A stretch of 64,000 bases of DNA. Source: Streptococcus suis (GTDB lineage: Bacteria > Bacillota > Bacilli > Lactobacillales > Streptococcaceae). This document shows, piece by piece, positions 38,741 through 47,761 of the stretch. The DNA is taken from NCBI RefSeq assembly GCF_002960625.1, contig NZ_POJH01000017.1:1-64000 (forward strand), written 5' to 3'. Numbering within the stretch: the stretch's first letter is position 1; each line of letters starts with the position of its first letter. A program made the position numbers and the translations under genes. A model generated the notes under the pieces. The model had not been told where the DNA came from and did no database searches. It was given only the letters and a program-made list of their open reading frames with translations.

Positions 38741-39675
38741 GAAAAATAATTTTAGACAAGATTTCAGAGCAGATTGTAGCAGGAGTCTATCCTGGTGCCA
38801 GTCTGGCTCTTTTTTCTAGGGGACAGTGGCAGGAGTATTATCTGGGGACTCAAGATGGTCAGACGCCAGTAGAGGCGGGTTTGACCTATGATTTGGCCTC
38901 CGTATCCAAGGTGGTTGGTGTAGGCACTCTTGCGACTTTTTTGATCAATAGCGGAGCTTTGGAGCTAGATAGGACCTTGCAGTCTTACTATCCTGCTTTT
39001 GAGAATAGTCAGGTGACCATCCGGCAATTATTGACCCACACCAGCGGTATTGACCCCTTCATTCCCAATCGGGATAGTCTGGATGCCGACCAACTCAAAG
39101 AAGCGATTTTGAAGATTAGGGTGACGGACAAGAAAGAATTTCTCTACACAGACATCAATTTTCTCCTGCTGGGCTTTTTGTTGGAGGAACTGGGTGGAGC
39201 TAATCTGGACCAGCTAATCAGTCAAGGCGTTCTAGAGCCCTTTGGCATGTCCCAAACCTCCTATGGTCCTGTCAGTCAGGCGGTGCCGACGGTACGTGGC
39301 GTAAAAGCAGGTCTGGTGCACGATCCTAAGGCGCGTGTCTTGGGTGTCCATGCGGGTAGTGCGGGTCTCTTTTCGACCGTCAAGGATTTGGAAATCTTTT
39401 TGGAGCGCTATCTGACCGAGGACTTTGCGGCGAATTTGAATCAGGACTACGGCTTTGATGACAAGCGCAAGCGGTCGCTGGCCTGGGATAAAAAGGGGGA
39501 CTGGTTGTCCCATACGGGCTATACGGGGACCTTTATCATGTACAATCGTCCCTTGCAAAAGGCGGCTATTTTCCTTTCGAATCGAACTTTTGAAAAGGAT
39601 GTCCGTGCCCAGTGGAAACTAGATAGAAACCAAGTCATGGCTCTGATTCGTCAGGTCTTGGAGGATGAGTGTTAG
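38737..39675 (+). CDS. Beta-lactamase-family serine hydrolase
   Basis: 312 residues. The SxxK motif is DLASVSKVVG (about 52-61). A Tyr-containing motif YTDINFLLLG (about 137-146) fills the YxN position. A third motif is SHTGYTGTFI, typical of class C-like hydrolases and D-Ala-D-Ala-recognising esterases. No signal peptide is clear, so it is probably cytoplasmic or surface-associated without export. It is translationally coupled to cppA. The substrate is unknown; there is no reason to assume drug resistance. Confidence 0.82.
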   Translation: MRKIILDKISEQIVAGVYPGASLALFSRGQWQEYYLGTQDGQTPVEAGLTYDLASVSKVVGVGTLATFLINSGALELDRTLQSYYPAFENSQVTIRQLLTHTSGIDPFIPNRDSLDADQLKEAILKIRVTDKKEFLYTDINFLLLGFLLEELGGANLDQLISQGVLEPFGMSQTSYGPVSQAVPTVRGVKAGLVHDPKARVLGVHAGSAGLFSTVKDLEIFLERYLTEDFAANLNQDYGFDDKRKRSLAWDKKGDWLSHTGYTGTFIMYNRPLQKAAIFLSNRTFEKDVRAQWKLDRNQVMALIRQVLEDEC

Positions 39676-39751
39676 ACAGAAGGTTTACCAACTACCAAAA
39701 TAGTTTGAGGATTGAAGTTAGAGAAGAAACCGTTAGCAATTTGTAATCAAT

Positions 39752-39757
39752 TTGACA
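39752..39757 (+). promoter_or_regulatory. Possible -35 and VicR-like half-site before the LysM-CHAP gene
   Basis: TTGACA overlaps a stretch TGTAAT-CAATT-TGACAT that resembles the WalR/VicR box TGTWAH-N5-TGTWAH, with two mismatches in the second half. The -10 is not clear. Wall hydrolase genes of this kind are often under WalRK control, so the weak match is noted. Confidence 0.3.
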
Positions 39758-39809
39758 TTTTTTACGGTGAAAATATTGGTAAAATGAGAATATGTATTGG
39801 AGGTGTAAA

Positions 39810-40610
39810 ATGAAAAAGTATATTTGTCGGTCAGCCTTGTTGTTGGCAGGTTTTGTGACTACTGTTATGGGTGTCTATAGTGTTCAAGCAGACAGTCATA
39901 TTGTGGTAGAAGGCGATTCCCTTTACTCAATCGCAGACCAGTATGGCGTCGATCCCAATCAACTAGCAGAAACCAATGGATTGGACATTCTAGGCCTAAT
40001 CACACCAGGACAAGTTTTAGAAGTGCCAGGTCAAGCTTATGTCGAAGAAGTTGTAGAAGCTGGTGCAGGTCAGTCTGACTATGTTGTTCAAGAGGGAGAT
40101 TCACTATATGGAATCGCAGATGCTTTTTCATTGGACATTTACGATTTATTAGCGCAAAATCAATTGACCCTCGAAACGACTTTGCATCCTGGTCAAATTT
40201 TGAAGTTGACAGAAACAATATGGGGGCAGACTGTCGATACGAGTAGCGATAGCTACTATCTACCGGGTTATGAATATGAGCCGGGGATTAACTATCCTGT
40301 TGGTCAATGTACTTGGGGTGTACAAAAAGTTGCTCCGTGGGCAGGAGACTGGTGGGGTGATGCAGCTACTTGGGGAGCCAATGCGGCGCGTGATGGTTTT
40401 CGTACAGGAACAGTGCCAGAAGTCGGTGCTATTATTTCCTGGAATGACGGTGCTCTAGGGCACGTTGCCTATGTGACAGCTGTTAATGAAGAAGGGCAAA
40501 TCCAAGTTCTTGAAGCCAACTATCGTGGGCAACAGTGGGTGGATAATTTCCGTGGTTGGTTCAATCCAACGGATACAGCTGGTGAAATTACCTATATTTA
40601 CAATAACTAG
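39810..40610 (+). CDS. Secreted LysM-CHAP cell-wall hydrolase
   Basis: 266 residues. A signal peptide (about 1-27) is followed by two LysM peptidoglycan-binding repeats (about 28-72 and 87-132, each with VxEGDSLYxIAD). A C-terminal CHAP amidase/endopeptidase domain (about 155-260) has catalytic Cys in PVGQCTWGV and His in ALGHVAYV. It likely cuts peptidoglycan during growth or separation. Start ATG 39810 follows GGAGG; an earlier in-frame ATG at 39792 lacks a site and disrupts the signal peptide. It is a single gene with a terminator. Confidence 0.87.
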   Translation: MKKYICRSALLLAGFVTTVMGVYSVQADSHIVVEGDSLYSIADQYGVDPNQLAETNGLDILGLITPGQVLEVPGQAYVEEVVEAGAGQSDYVVQEGDSLYGIADAFSLDIYDLLAQNQLTLETTLHPGQILKLTETIWGQTVDTSSDSYYLPGYEYEPGINYPVGQCTWGVQKVAPWAGDWWGDAATWGANAARDGFRTGTVPEVGAIISWNDGALGHVAYVTAVNEEGQIQVLEANYRGQQWVDNFRGWFNPTDTAGEITYIYNN

Positions 40611-40621
40611 GATAATAAACT

Positions 40622-40658
40622 ATCCCCTCTCGAATTGGATTTCGGGAGGGGATTTTTT
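40622..40658 (+). terminator. Terminator of the LysM-CHAP gene
   Basis: The 13-bp stem ATCCCCTCTCGAA / TTCGGGAGGGGAT (one G-T pair, 6-nt loop) is followed by six T. Confidence 0.92.
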
Positions 40659-40663
40659 ATGCA

Positions 40664-40825
40664 CTATAGTCGCATGAAGAGCTTTCAGACAAGGAATTGA
40701 GGTGTAGGTAGCTAGAACAGCCTAGAGTGTTCTAAGTTGGAAATAAGACTTGCGAAACAAGTCTCTTTCGTAGAGTAGGGCAAGCCGAACGTGACGATGT
40801 ATCAAAGCTCTTCAAATGACTATGG
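40664..40825. repeat. 162-bp element with 22-bp imperfect terminal inverted repeats
   Basis: The left end (40664-40685) and right end (40804-40825) are inverted copies, 18 of 22 bases matching, with an 11-bp perfect core TGAAGAGCTTT/AAAGCTCTTCA. The interior holds more hairpins, such as AGACTTG-CGAA-ACAAGTCT. It has the look of a small non-autonomous mobile element (MITE-like) or intergenic repeat. No clear target duplication was seen. The stretch 40611-40930 has no gene. Confidence 0.6.
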
Positions 40826-40890
40826 TTCTGTATCCTTCCGTAAATCATCTAGACATCCTTCTGCAATTGTGGGAGGATTTTCTGATACAG

Positions 40891-40919
40891 CAAAAGGACC
40901 TGCAATGCAAGTCCTTTTG
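40891..40919 (-). terminator. Terminator of pflB
   Basis: The stem CAAAAGGAC / GTCCTTTTG with extra pairs lies 12 bp past the pflB stop. The T-rich part is inside the stem, so it could work on both strands. Confidence 0.65.
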
Positions 40920-40930
40920 TCTTTGTTTGA

Positions 40931-43276
40931 TTAAGCTTGACCTGAAACTTCAGCAGCGTGGTCGTCCATTGAAAGAACTTCGTGGAAGACACGTTGTGTC
41001 AATTCAGTTTTTTGCTCTTTAGTGAGGTATTTAGTGTTTACGCAGTATCCAGAGATACGAACGATAACATCTTCACCCGCCATAATCTTGTCATAAACAT
41101 CGTTCAAGTCCATAACGTTCAAGTTAACGTGCTGACCACCTTGCTCGAAGTATCCGTCAAGGATGGTTACCAAGTTTGCAACTTGCTCATCGAAGGTTTT
41201 ACCAAGAGCTTTTGGAGAAACCTGAGTTGTCAATGAGATACCGTCGTTGGCATGTTTGAAGTTGAGTTTAGAAAGAGTGTTCAAGTTTTGCAACCAACCA
41301 CCACGTGATTTAGAAGTTGGGTTAGCACCTGGTGGGAAGAATTCTACTTTAGAAGTGTTGACAGAGCCATCTTCGTTGAGGAATACACCACGGTGAACTG
41401 GAGAGTTACCAGTTTGTTTAGAGTAAGCAACGTTTGAAGTGATGGTCAAGATAGACACAGTTGCTTCTGCATTCTTGTAGAGTTTGTGTTTGTTCAAACG
41501 TGAGAAGAATGCTTCCATGAGCCATTTCGCGATGTCATCTACGCGGTCATCATCCTCACCGTAGCGTGGGAAGTCACCCGTTACTTCGTAGTCGTAGATG
41601 AAGCCATCTTCGTCACGGATTGGTTTCACTTGTGCGTACTTGATAGCTGACAATGAGTCAACGGTGTTTGCGAAACCACAGATACCGAAGCCCATGTTTG
41701 CACGAAGGTGAGTTGGCAAGAAGGCCATTTGAACAGCTTCGTAGTTGTACTTGTCAGTCATGTAGTGGATGATGTTCATGGCATCTACATAAGTATCAGT
41801 CAACCAGTCAAGAGCGATTTCGAAGTTTTTCACAACTTGGTCATAGTCAAAGACCTCAGATGTGTTTGGCTCAACGCCGTCAAATACCTTGTAGTCTTTA
41901 TGAACATCGTCGTAACCATTGTTCCAGCTTGAAAGAAGTGCTTTAAGGACGTTTACACGCGCACCAAAGTACTGGATGTTGTGGCGTTTGTCTTCGCTTT
42001 CTGGGTCAAGTGGTGACACACAGCAAGAGATACATGACATTTCACCGTAACCGTCTTTAGCCATTGTTGTTACACCTTCGTATTGGATAGAAGAGTGCTT
42101 GTGGCTCATTGCCATACAGTAGCGACGGAATGCGTATGGAAGTTGGTCAGACCAAAGAACTGTCAAGTTTGGCTCTGGAGAGTTGCCGATGTTGTCAAGT
42201 GTGTTCAAGAAACGGTAGTCCATCTTGGTTACACGGTGACGACCATCGTTACCCATACCTGCCATAGATGTTGTAAGGAAAGTAGGGTCACCAGAGTAGA
42301 TTTCATCGAAGGCTTTTGTACGAGCGAATTTCACTGTACGGAGTTTCAATACGAAGTCATCAACAAATTCTTGGATTTCTGATTCAGTAAATGTACCACG
42401 AGCCAAGTCACGTTCAGCGTAGATGTCAAGAACGATTGGCACACGGCCAAGAGAAGTAGCGGCACCGTTGATTACGCGAGCAACAGCCATGAAAGCAATG
42501 TTTGTCCATTGGATAGCTTCTTTAGTGTTCATGGCTGGTTTACGCACATCAACACCGTAGTTATCACCCAAGCGTACAACTTGTTGAAGAGCTTGGTACT
42601 GCATGTTGATTTCTTCGCGAAGACGGATTGATTCTTCATCGATTTCAGTGATAGCGTTCCAGTCAGCTACTTTTTCTTCCATCAAGTAGTCAGCTCCGTA
42701 GAGGGCCAAACGAGCGTACATACCGATGATACGACCACGTGAGTAAGCATCTGGAAGACCAGAAACGTGGTGTGAGTGACGTGCACGACGGATGTCAGCT
42801 GTGTAGGCACGGAAGATACCATCGTTTACAGTTGTAGCGTGTTTTGTATAGATTTCATGAAGAAGTGGGTCTGGAGTATAGCCGTTTTCGATAAGAGTTG
42901 TTTCAGCCATACGAATACCACCACGTGGCATGAAGTTCAGTTTGAAGAGCTCATCGTTTTGGATACCGAAAATCAATTCATTGTCTTTATCGATGAAACC
43001 AGCTGGGATATCAGCGATAGAAGTAGCACGATCTACGTCCATTGGGAAACGAGTGTCCTCGTAACCGGCTTTTGTTTCTTCAATGATTTTTTTGATATGA
43101 AGTGAGCGCTCAGTTGGACCTGCAAGGAAGCTTTCATCTCCATCATAAGGAGTGTAGTTAGCTTGTACGAAGCGTGTTACACTAGCTTTTTCTTGCCAGT
43201 CCACACCTTTAAAGCCTTCCCAGGCTTGAGCGAAAATGTCTTCAGCAACATTCTTAGTTTTAACTTTTGTTGACAT
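40931..43276 (-). CDS. pflB: Pyruvate formate-lyase
   Basis: 781 residues. A glycyl-radical enzyme that splits pyruvate with CoA into acetyl-CoA and formate in anaerobic mixed-acid fermentation. The catalytic Cys pair lies in [12 protein letters not shown] (about residue 425), and the radical glycine in VRISGYCVN (about residue 746). Length is typical. A strong promoter lies upstream on the minus strand (extended -10 TGGTATAAT). The activating enzyme PflA is not in this window. Codon use is biased as for an abundant enzyme. Confidence 0.96.
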   Translation of the reverse strand: MSTKVKTKNVAEDIFAQAWEGFKGVDWQEKASVTRFVQANYTPYDGDESFLAGPTERSLHIKKIIEETKAGYEDTRFPMDVDRATSIADIPAGFIDKDNELIFGIQNDELFKLNFMPRGGIRMAETTLIENGYTPDPLLHEIYTKHATTVNDGIFRAYTADIRRARHSHHVSGLPDAYSRGRIIGMYARLALYGADYLMEEKVADWNAITEIDEESIRLREEINMQYQALQQVVRLGDNYGVDVRKPAMNTKEAIQWTNIAFMAVARVINGAATSLGRVPIVLDIYAERDLARGTFTESEIQEFVDDFVLKLRTVKFARTKAFDEIYSGDPTFLTTSMAGMGNDGRHRVTKMDYRFLNTLDNIGNSPEPNLTVLWSDQLPYAFRRYCMAMSHKHSSIQYEGVTTMAKDGYGEMSCISCCVSPLDPESEDKRHNIQYFGARVNVLKALLSSWNNGYDDVHKDYKVFDGVEPNTSEVFDYDQVVKNFEIALDWLTDTYVDAMNIIHYMTDKYNYEAVQMAFLPTHLRANMGFGICGFANTVDSLSAIKYAQVKPIRDEDGFIYDYEVTGDFPRYGEDDDRVDDIAKWLMEAFFSRLNKHKLYKNAEATVSILTITSNVAYSKQTGNSPVHRGVFLNEDGSVNTSKVEFFPPGANPTSKSRGGWLQNLNTLSKLNFKHANDGISLTTQVSPKALGKTFDEQVANLVTILDGYFEQGGQHVNLNVMDLNDVYDKIMAGEDVIVRISGYCVNTKYLTKEQKTELTQRVFHEVLSMDDHAAEVSGQA

Positions 43277-43322
43277 GAGGATTCTCCTTTAATACATTTT
43301 GGTATAACACCAACATGCCTTT

Positions 43323-43351
43323 ATTATACCATCTGGAAACACTTTCCACAA
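43323..43351 (-). promoter_or_regulatory. pflB promoter
   Basis: On the minus strand, TATAAT (complement of 43323-43328, with an upstream TGG giving an extended -10) and TTGTGG (complement of 43346-43351) are 17 bp apart. A palindrome TGGAAA-CAC-TTTCCA (43334-43348) sits in the spacer. A cre-like TGAAAAAACTTTCA lies further upstream (43375-43388, two mismatches). Confidence 0.65.
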
Positions 43352-43536
43352 GATAAAAATGCCTGAAAATGTATTGAAAAAACTTTCAATATGCATGAAA
43401 ATAAAAAGAAAATAAAGGTGTGTTTTCATAACGGTGAAAATTGATATAGACAGTAGTTATAGGTCGTCGATGTATGAAAGTTTTTGCAAAATGATGTATA
43501 ATATTTTGAATTGTAGATTTAGCAGAAAGGAGCACC

Positions 43537-44631
43537 ATGTTAATTTTTCCCCTAATCAATGATTTATCTCGAAAGATTATTCATGTAGACATGGATGCGT
43601 TTTTTGCTGCTATAGAGGTCAGGGATAATCCTGCTTTGAAAGGGAAGCCAGTTATTATTGGTGCAGATCCGCGACTGTCTGGCGGTCGTGGAGTGGTATC
43701 TACCTGTAGTTATGAGGCGCGTGCCTTTGGCATTCATTCGGCCATGTCCTCCAAGGAGGCCTATGAACGCTGTCCGCAAGCCGTCTTCATTTCTGGAAAT
43801 TATGAAAAATACCAGGAAGTGGGGCGACAGGTCAGGGAGAATTTTCACCGCTATACCGACTTGGTGGAACCCATGTCCATTGACGAGGCCTATCTGGATG
43901 TGACAGAAAACAAGCTGGGTTTAAGCTCGGCAGTCAAAATTGCCAAACTCATCCAATACGACATCTGGAATGAACTGCATCTGACAGCTTCTGCAGGGGT
44001 TTCCTACAATAAATTCCTGGCTAAAATTGCCTCGGATATGGAAAAACCGCATGGTCTGACCCTGATTTTGCCAGAGGATGCTGTTGGAGTACTAGCCTCT
44101 TTGCCTGTTGAAAAATTTCACGGGGTTGGTAAGAAGACGGTCGAACGTCTGCATGAGATGGGAGTTTCTACTGGTCAGGATTTGCTAGACGTGCCAGAAA
44201 TGGTCTTAATTGACCGTTTTGGTCGCTTTGGTTATGATTTGTATCGGAAAGCTAGAGGCATTTCAAATAGTCCCGTCAAAACCAATCGGGTGCGAAAGTC
44301 TATCGGTAAGGAAAGGACCTATCGCAAGCTCCTCTATCGTGATGAAGATGTCTTGAAAGAGCTAGTCAGCCTCTGTCAACGAGTGGCCGCCAGCTTGGAG
44401 CGAAATGAGAAACAAGGGCGAACCATTGTTCTGAAAATCCGCTATGGAGATTTTTCAACTCTGACCAAGCGACATAGTTTGGAAGAAGCGACCAATCAAG
44501 CTCAAGTAATAGAGAAAGAAATCCGTCAGCTTTTTGAAGAAGTTGGACAGGCTGAGAAAGGTGTCCGCTTGCTAGGAGTGACCGTTACCAATTTTATGGA
44601 AGGAGAAAGTAGAATTGCAAATTTCGAGTAG
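43537..44631 (+). CDS. dinB: DNA polymerase IV
   Basis: 364 residues. A Y-family translesion polymerase. Catalytic motifs: [12 protein letters not shown] (about 17-28) and SIDEAYLD (about 116-123). The C-terminal little-finger region is present. Length is normal. ATG 43537 follows AAAGGAG. A TATAAT at 43497-43502 is likely the -10. The next gene starts inside its last 17 bp. Confidence 0.94.
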   Translation: MLIFPLINDLSRKIIHVDMDAFFAAIEVRDNPALKGKPVIIGADPRLSGGRGVVSTCSYEARAFGIHSAMSSKEAYERCPQAVFISGNYEKYQEVGRQVRENFHRYTDLVEPMSIDEAYLDVTENKLGLSSAVKIAKLIQYDIWNELHLTASAGVSYNKFLAKIASDMEKPHGLTLILPEDAVGVLASLPVEKFHGVGKKTVERLHEMGVSTGQDLLDVPEMVLIDRFGRFGYDLYRKARGISNSPVKTNRVRKSIGKERTYRKLLYRDEDVLKELVSLCQRVAASLERNEKQGRTIVLKIRYGDFSTLTKRHSLEEATNQAQVIEKEIRQLFEEVGQAEKGVRLLGVTVTNFMEGESRIANFE

Positions 44632-45034
44632 ATTTACCATTGCTAGTCATATCTTGGTCTTGCTAGCCTTGGAGGGGGAAAAGGAAAAACAGACCAGTAC
44701 CAGCATTGCAGGCAGTGTAGGTGTCAATCCAGTCATCATCCGCAATATCCTGGCTCAGTTGAAAGAGGCTGGTTTGGTTCAGGTGGCGCGTGGTGTAGGT
44801 GGCGCACGTTTGGCCCAAGCTCCAGACAAAATTACCCTCCTCCATATCTATCAGGCTGTAGAGTTATTTGGAGAAAAGGGGAAACTTTTTGGCTTTCATG
44901 AACAACCCAATCCAGCCTGTCAGGTCGGCCGCTCTATCCATCCTCTGCTAGATAGCCGTTTGGAAAATGCCCAGTCGGCTCTGGAAAAAGAGTTGGGACA
45001 AACAACAATTGCTGATTTATTGGCAGAATTATAG
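44615..45034 (+). CDS. Rrf2-family transcriptional regulator
   Basis: 139 residues from TTG 44615. A winged helix (about 1-80, [16 protein letters not shown] and [19 protein letters not shown]) of the Rrf2 family. It has one Cys (about 104, in NPACQVG), unlike the three-Cys iron-sulfur members IscR/NsrR. It may therefore sense redox by a single thiol or have no cluster. It is similar to the YwnA-type regulators that sit next to NAD(P)-binding proteins. A GGAG site lies about 9 nt before the TTG, and the start overlaps dinB. It likely binds the palindromes just downstream at 45075-45139. Confidence 0.82.
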   Translation: MQISSRFTIASHILVLLALEGEKEKQTSTSIAGSVGVNPVIIRNILAQLKEAGLVQVARGVGGARLAQAPDKITLLHIYQAVELFGEKGKLFGFHEQPNPACQVGRSIHPLLDSRLENAQSALEKELGQTTIADLLAEL

Positions 45035-45074
45035 GTATTCAATCATCCTCGTGGTGATTTTTTTAAACTTTTTA

Positions 45075-45139
45075 GTTGTAATATTTGACATTACAACGAA
45101 CATAGTATAAACTAAGCATTGTAAACAAAAACATTACAA
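45075..45139. promoter_or_regulatory. Twin operator and promoter before the NAD(P)-binding gene
   Basis: A perfect palindrome GTTGTAAT-N7-ATTACAAC (45075-45097) overlaps a TTGACA -35 (45085-45090). A second, looser copy TTGTAA-N9-TTACAA (45119-45139) follows. A -10 is TATAAA (45106-45111, 15-bp spacing) or TAAACT (17-bp). The twin sites fit control by the Rrf2 regulator encoded immediately upstream. Confidence 0.72.
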
Positions 45140-45161
45140 GAAAGCAAGTGAGGTAAACAAT

Positions 45162-45791
45162 ATGAAAATCGCCATTATCGCAGCAAACGGTAAAGCAGGT
45201 CAAGCCATTGCCAAAGAAGCAGTAGAACGTGGTCATCAGGTGACGGCTATTGTCCGCTCTGAAAACAAGAGCGCAGCCCAGGAAGTAATCCAAAAAGATG
45301 CTTTTGCACTTAGCAAGGAAGACTTTGCAGGTTTTGATGTGGTTGTCAACGCCTTTGGTGCTTGGACACCAGAAACGCTACCAGATCACAGCCGTCTAGC
45401 AAGCCATTTGACAGACTTGCTTGCAGGGACATCCACTCGCCTCTTGATTGTCGGTGGTGCAGGTAGCCTCTACCTAGACCAGAGCCAGACAAGCATGCTC
45501 AAGGATGCCCCAGACTTCCCAGCGGACTACCTACCAGTCGCAGAGGCTATGGGCGCAGGTCTTGACATCTACCGTCAGGCGACAGCGGTCAACTGGACCT
45601 ATATCAGCCCAGCAGCTGATTTTGATGCAGAAGGTCAAAAAGCAGGTGCTTATACCCTTGCTGGCGAGGTTTTCCAGGTCAATGGTCAAGGTGAAAGTTA
45701 TATTAGCTATGTAGACTATGCAGTGGCCTTAGTAGATATTGCCGAAAAAGGTGGCTACCAGCAAGAACGCATTTCGGTTTTTGCATCGTAA
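45162..45791 (+). CDS. NAD(P)-binding oxidoreductase (NmrA-like)
   Basis: 209 residues, an atypical short-chain dehydrogenase fold. The NAD(P) motif AIIAANGKAGQAIAKEAVER is at 4-23 and replaces GxxGxxG with NGKAGQ. The region LLIVGGAGSLYLDQ is typical of the NAD(P)H-binding YwnB-like group. The substrate is unknown; related proteins act as redox sensors or quinone-type reductases. It pairs with the Rrf2 gene upstream, the ywnA/ywnB-like arrangement. Confidence 0.82.
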   Translation: MKIAIIAANGKAGQAIAKEAVERGHQVTAIVRSENKSAAQEVIQKDAFALSKEDFAGFDVVVNAFGAWTPETLPDHSRLASHLTDLLAGTSTRLLIVGGAGSLYLDQSQTSMLKDAPDFPADYLPVAEAMGAGLDIYRQATAVNWTYISPAADFDAEGQKAGAYTLAGEVFQVNGQGESYISYVDYAVALVDIAEKGGYQQERISVFAS

Positions 45792-45800
45792 AATAGTAGA

Positions 45801-45832
45801 AAAGATAGTTCCCATCGAGGAATTATCTTTTT
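45801..45832 (+). terminator. Terminator after the NAD(P)-binding gene
   Basis: The stem AAAGATAGTTCC / GGAATTATCTTT (one G-T pair, 6-nt loop) is followed by a T-run. Confidence 0.8.
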
Positions 45833-45885
45833 TATTTTTGTTCTATATAGTATAATAATATGTATAAAACAAAAAGGAGTTCCCT

Positions 45886-46806
45886 ATGATTCACTTGATT
45901 TGTCCCAATCCAGCCCTAGACCGTACGCTTCTTGTGGAGAAGATAGAAAAAAACATTCCCCTACGTCCGTCAGAAGTCAGAGATTATCCAGGAGGTAAGA
46001 GTTTCAACGTAGCCTATGCCCTTCGAGAAAATGGTGTGACAGACTACACGATCCATACCATTTTAGGTGGGCAGATCGGTCGCTATATTCAAGACCTTAA
46101 TGTCCAAAAGGGAAATCAACTGCAGGTCGTTGAAAATGACCAGAACACAAGAACCTGCAATATTTACGTGGAAACCAGCACAGGCGATGTCGTTCTTTTC
46201 TATGAAAAAGGCTTTGAACTGACAGAGGACCTGCTTGACCAATTTACCCAGCAGATAGCAAATAGCCTAGAAGCTGGCGATATCCTAGTCTTCTCAGGCA
46301 GTCTCATGAAGGGCATGCCGGATGATTATATTCAGCGATTTATTGAAAAATACCCAGAGGTCTTGACCATTGTGGATACCAGTGGACCAGCCTTACAAGC
46401 TGCCTATCAAGCTCGTCCAGCCCTGATCAAAATCAATAATGAGGAGCTCAAGGACATCTATCCAGAGCTGGATGAAGAAAGTCCAGAGGATATTTTGAGG
46501 ATACTAAAAGAAGTCACTCCTCATGAGAATATCATCATTACCATGGGTGGAAAGGGCAGTTTGGCAAAGATCGGTCAGCGTTTCTTCCGTATCCAGTCGC
46601 CTAAAAAAGAAACACGCAATCCCATTGCGGCAGGAGATTTCTACCTAGGCTTGCTAGTTAAGGGTATCAGCCAAGGGCAAGAGCCTGAGATTTTCTTGAA
46701 AGAGGCAGCAGCCTTTGCGACTGCCAACTGCCTTAACTACTTCCCAGAAGTCGAAGCAGAGCAATTTGCAGAGATAGCGGGTAAAGTTGTTCTAGAAGAG
46801 GTGTAA
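45886..46806 (+). CDS. PfkB-family hexose phosphate kinase (FruK/LacC-like)
   Basis: 306 residues. It opens with MIHLICPNPALDRTLLVEKI, and YPGGKSFNVAYAL (about 35-47) is the substrate region of the 1-phosphofructokinase/tagatose-6-phosphate kinase group. The C-terminal signature reads ETRNPIAAGDFYLGLLV, where the anion hole and catalytic Asp lie in AAGD rather than the usual GSGD. The exact sugar is not clear from sequence. No fru or lac genes lie nearby. A TATAAT -10 sits at 45851-45856. Confidence 0.82.
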   Translation: MIHLICPNPALDRTLLVEKIEKNIPLRPSEVRDYPGGKSFNVAYALRENGVTDYTIHTILGGQIGRYIQDLNVQKGNQLQVVENDQNTRTCNIYVETSTGDVVLFYEKGFELTEDLLDQFTQQIANSLEAGDILVFSGSLMKGMPDDYIQRFIEKYPEVLTIVDTSGPALQAAYQARPALIKINNEELKDIYPELDEESPEDILRILKEVTPHENIIITMGGKGSLAKIGQRFFRIQSPKKETRNPIAAGDFYLGLLVKGISQGQEPEIFLKEAAAFATANCLNYFPEVEAEQFAEIAGKVVLEEV

Positions 46807-46885
46807 TACATATTCATCTATCAGCATTTATTTTTTGATATTTTTCAAAAACGATGCTTTTAGTGAGTTTTGGTGTGATAATGCA

Positions 46886-46920
46886 AAAAAGCAAATAGCA
46901 ACTCGTGCTATTTGCTTTTT
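46886..46920. terminator. Bidirectional terminator between kinase and lipoprotein genes
   Basis: A perfect 15-bp stem AAAAAGCAAATAGCA / TGCTATTTGCTTTTT with a 5-nt loop has A/T tracts on both sides. It serves the convergent genes. Confidence 0.92.
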
Positions 46921-46942
46921 AATAAGTGCTAGATACAATATG

Positions 46943-47656
46943 TTACTCTACCTTATCCAAGGTTACATGTACATGAGGTTCTGATACCAGGTCGTACACG
47001 GCTTCTACAGATGGGTCAAAAGGATTTCCCCACATAATGACCTTGTATTGTCCGTCCTCTAGGATAAAACCTGGTGCAATCCGTCCGCCGAGGCCAGTTA
47101 CTCCTGGTAGAAGGGCAGAACCTTCGCCATCAACTCCACGGATTAGGTAGTGGTTTGGAGCATATTCGACTAGGTCTGTAATTTGAGCTGTGTAGGTCTG
47201 GATGAGGTGTTCTCCTTCCTCATCTTCACTAAGTCGAAAATCTTCATAAGTAGTAAAGGTGCCGTCTGCGCTGATAGTTACTTCAACATTGCGCGCTTGC
47301 TGGCTACTTCCTTGCCATTTTCCAACTAGGTCGTCGGGGATATTAGTGGCTGGCAAAGTTAGTAGCTGAGTGTGAGTTGTTTCGGTACTTAGGACACTTT
47401 CTTGGGCTTGAGAGCTTTGGCTGTCTTGATTTTCCTGACTTCCCTCAGTTTGTTGGCTTGTATCTGTCGAAGAGCTGGTTTCACTTGTTTTTTCCACAGA
47501 GCTAGAACTGTTAGCAGTGCTTGTCTGTTTGGTACTTGCTTGGGTCGTTTTACTAGTGGTTGCTTCTGTCTGGCTTTCTTGTTTTTTTGCTGAACAAGCT
47601 GTCAATAGACAGGTTACAGAGAGCAACAATACTGAGTAGTTGAATATCTTTTTCAT
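46943..47656 (-). CDS. Ser/Thr-rich lipoprotein
   Basis: 237 residues. Signal MKKIFNYSVLLLSVTCLLTAC, with Cys21 in an LTAC lipobox. A linker of about 75 residues is almost only Ser, Thr, Gln and Glu (about 25-98), which would span the wall. The C-terminal domain (about 105-237) starts NIPDDLVGKWQGSSQQ and looks like a small beta-barrel of the DUF4352/DUF6287-type found in streptococcal surface proteins; the exact family is uncertain. Function is unknown. Confidence 0.8.
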   Translation of the reverse strand: MKKIFNYSVLLLSVTCLLTACSAKKQESQTEATTSKTTQASTKQTSTANSSSSVEKTSETSSSTDTSQQTEGSQENQDSQSSQAQESVLSTETTHTQLLTLPATNIPDDLVGKWQGSSQQARNVEVTISADGTFTTYEDFRLSEDEEGEHLIQTYTAQITDLVEYAPNHYLIRGVDGEGSALLPGVTGLGGRIAPGFILEDGQYKVIMWGNPFDPSVEAVYDLVSEPHVHVTLDKVE

Positions 47657-47761
47657 TTGTTCTTACCTCCGCTTATAAACAGAGTATAACAAATAAAAAC
47701 AAGCTTGTCAACACAAAGTTGTAATATTTGTAACATTTTTGTAATAAAAGAAATATTTTTG

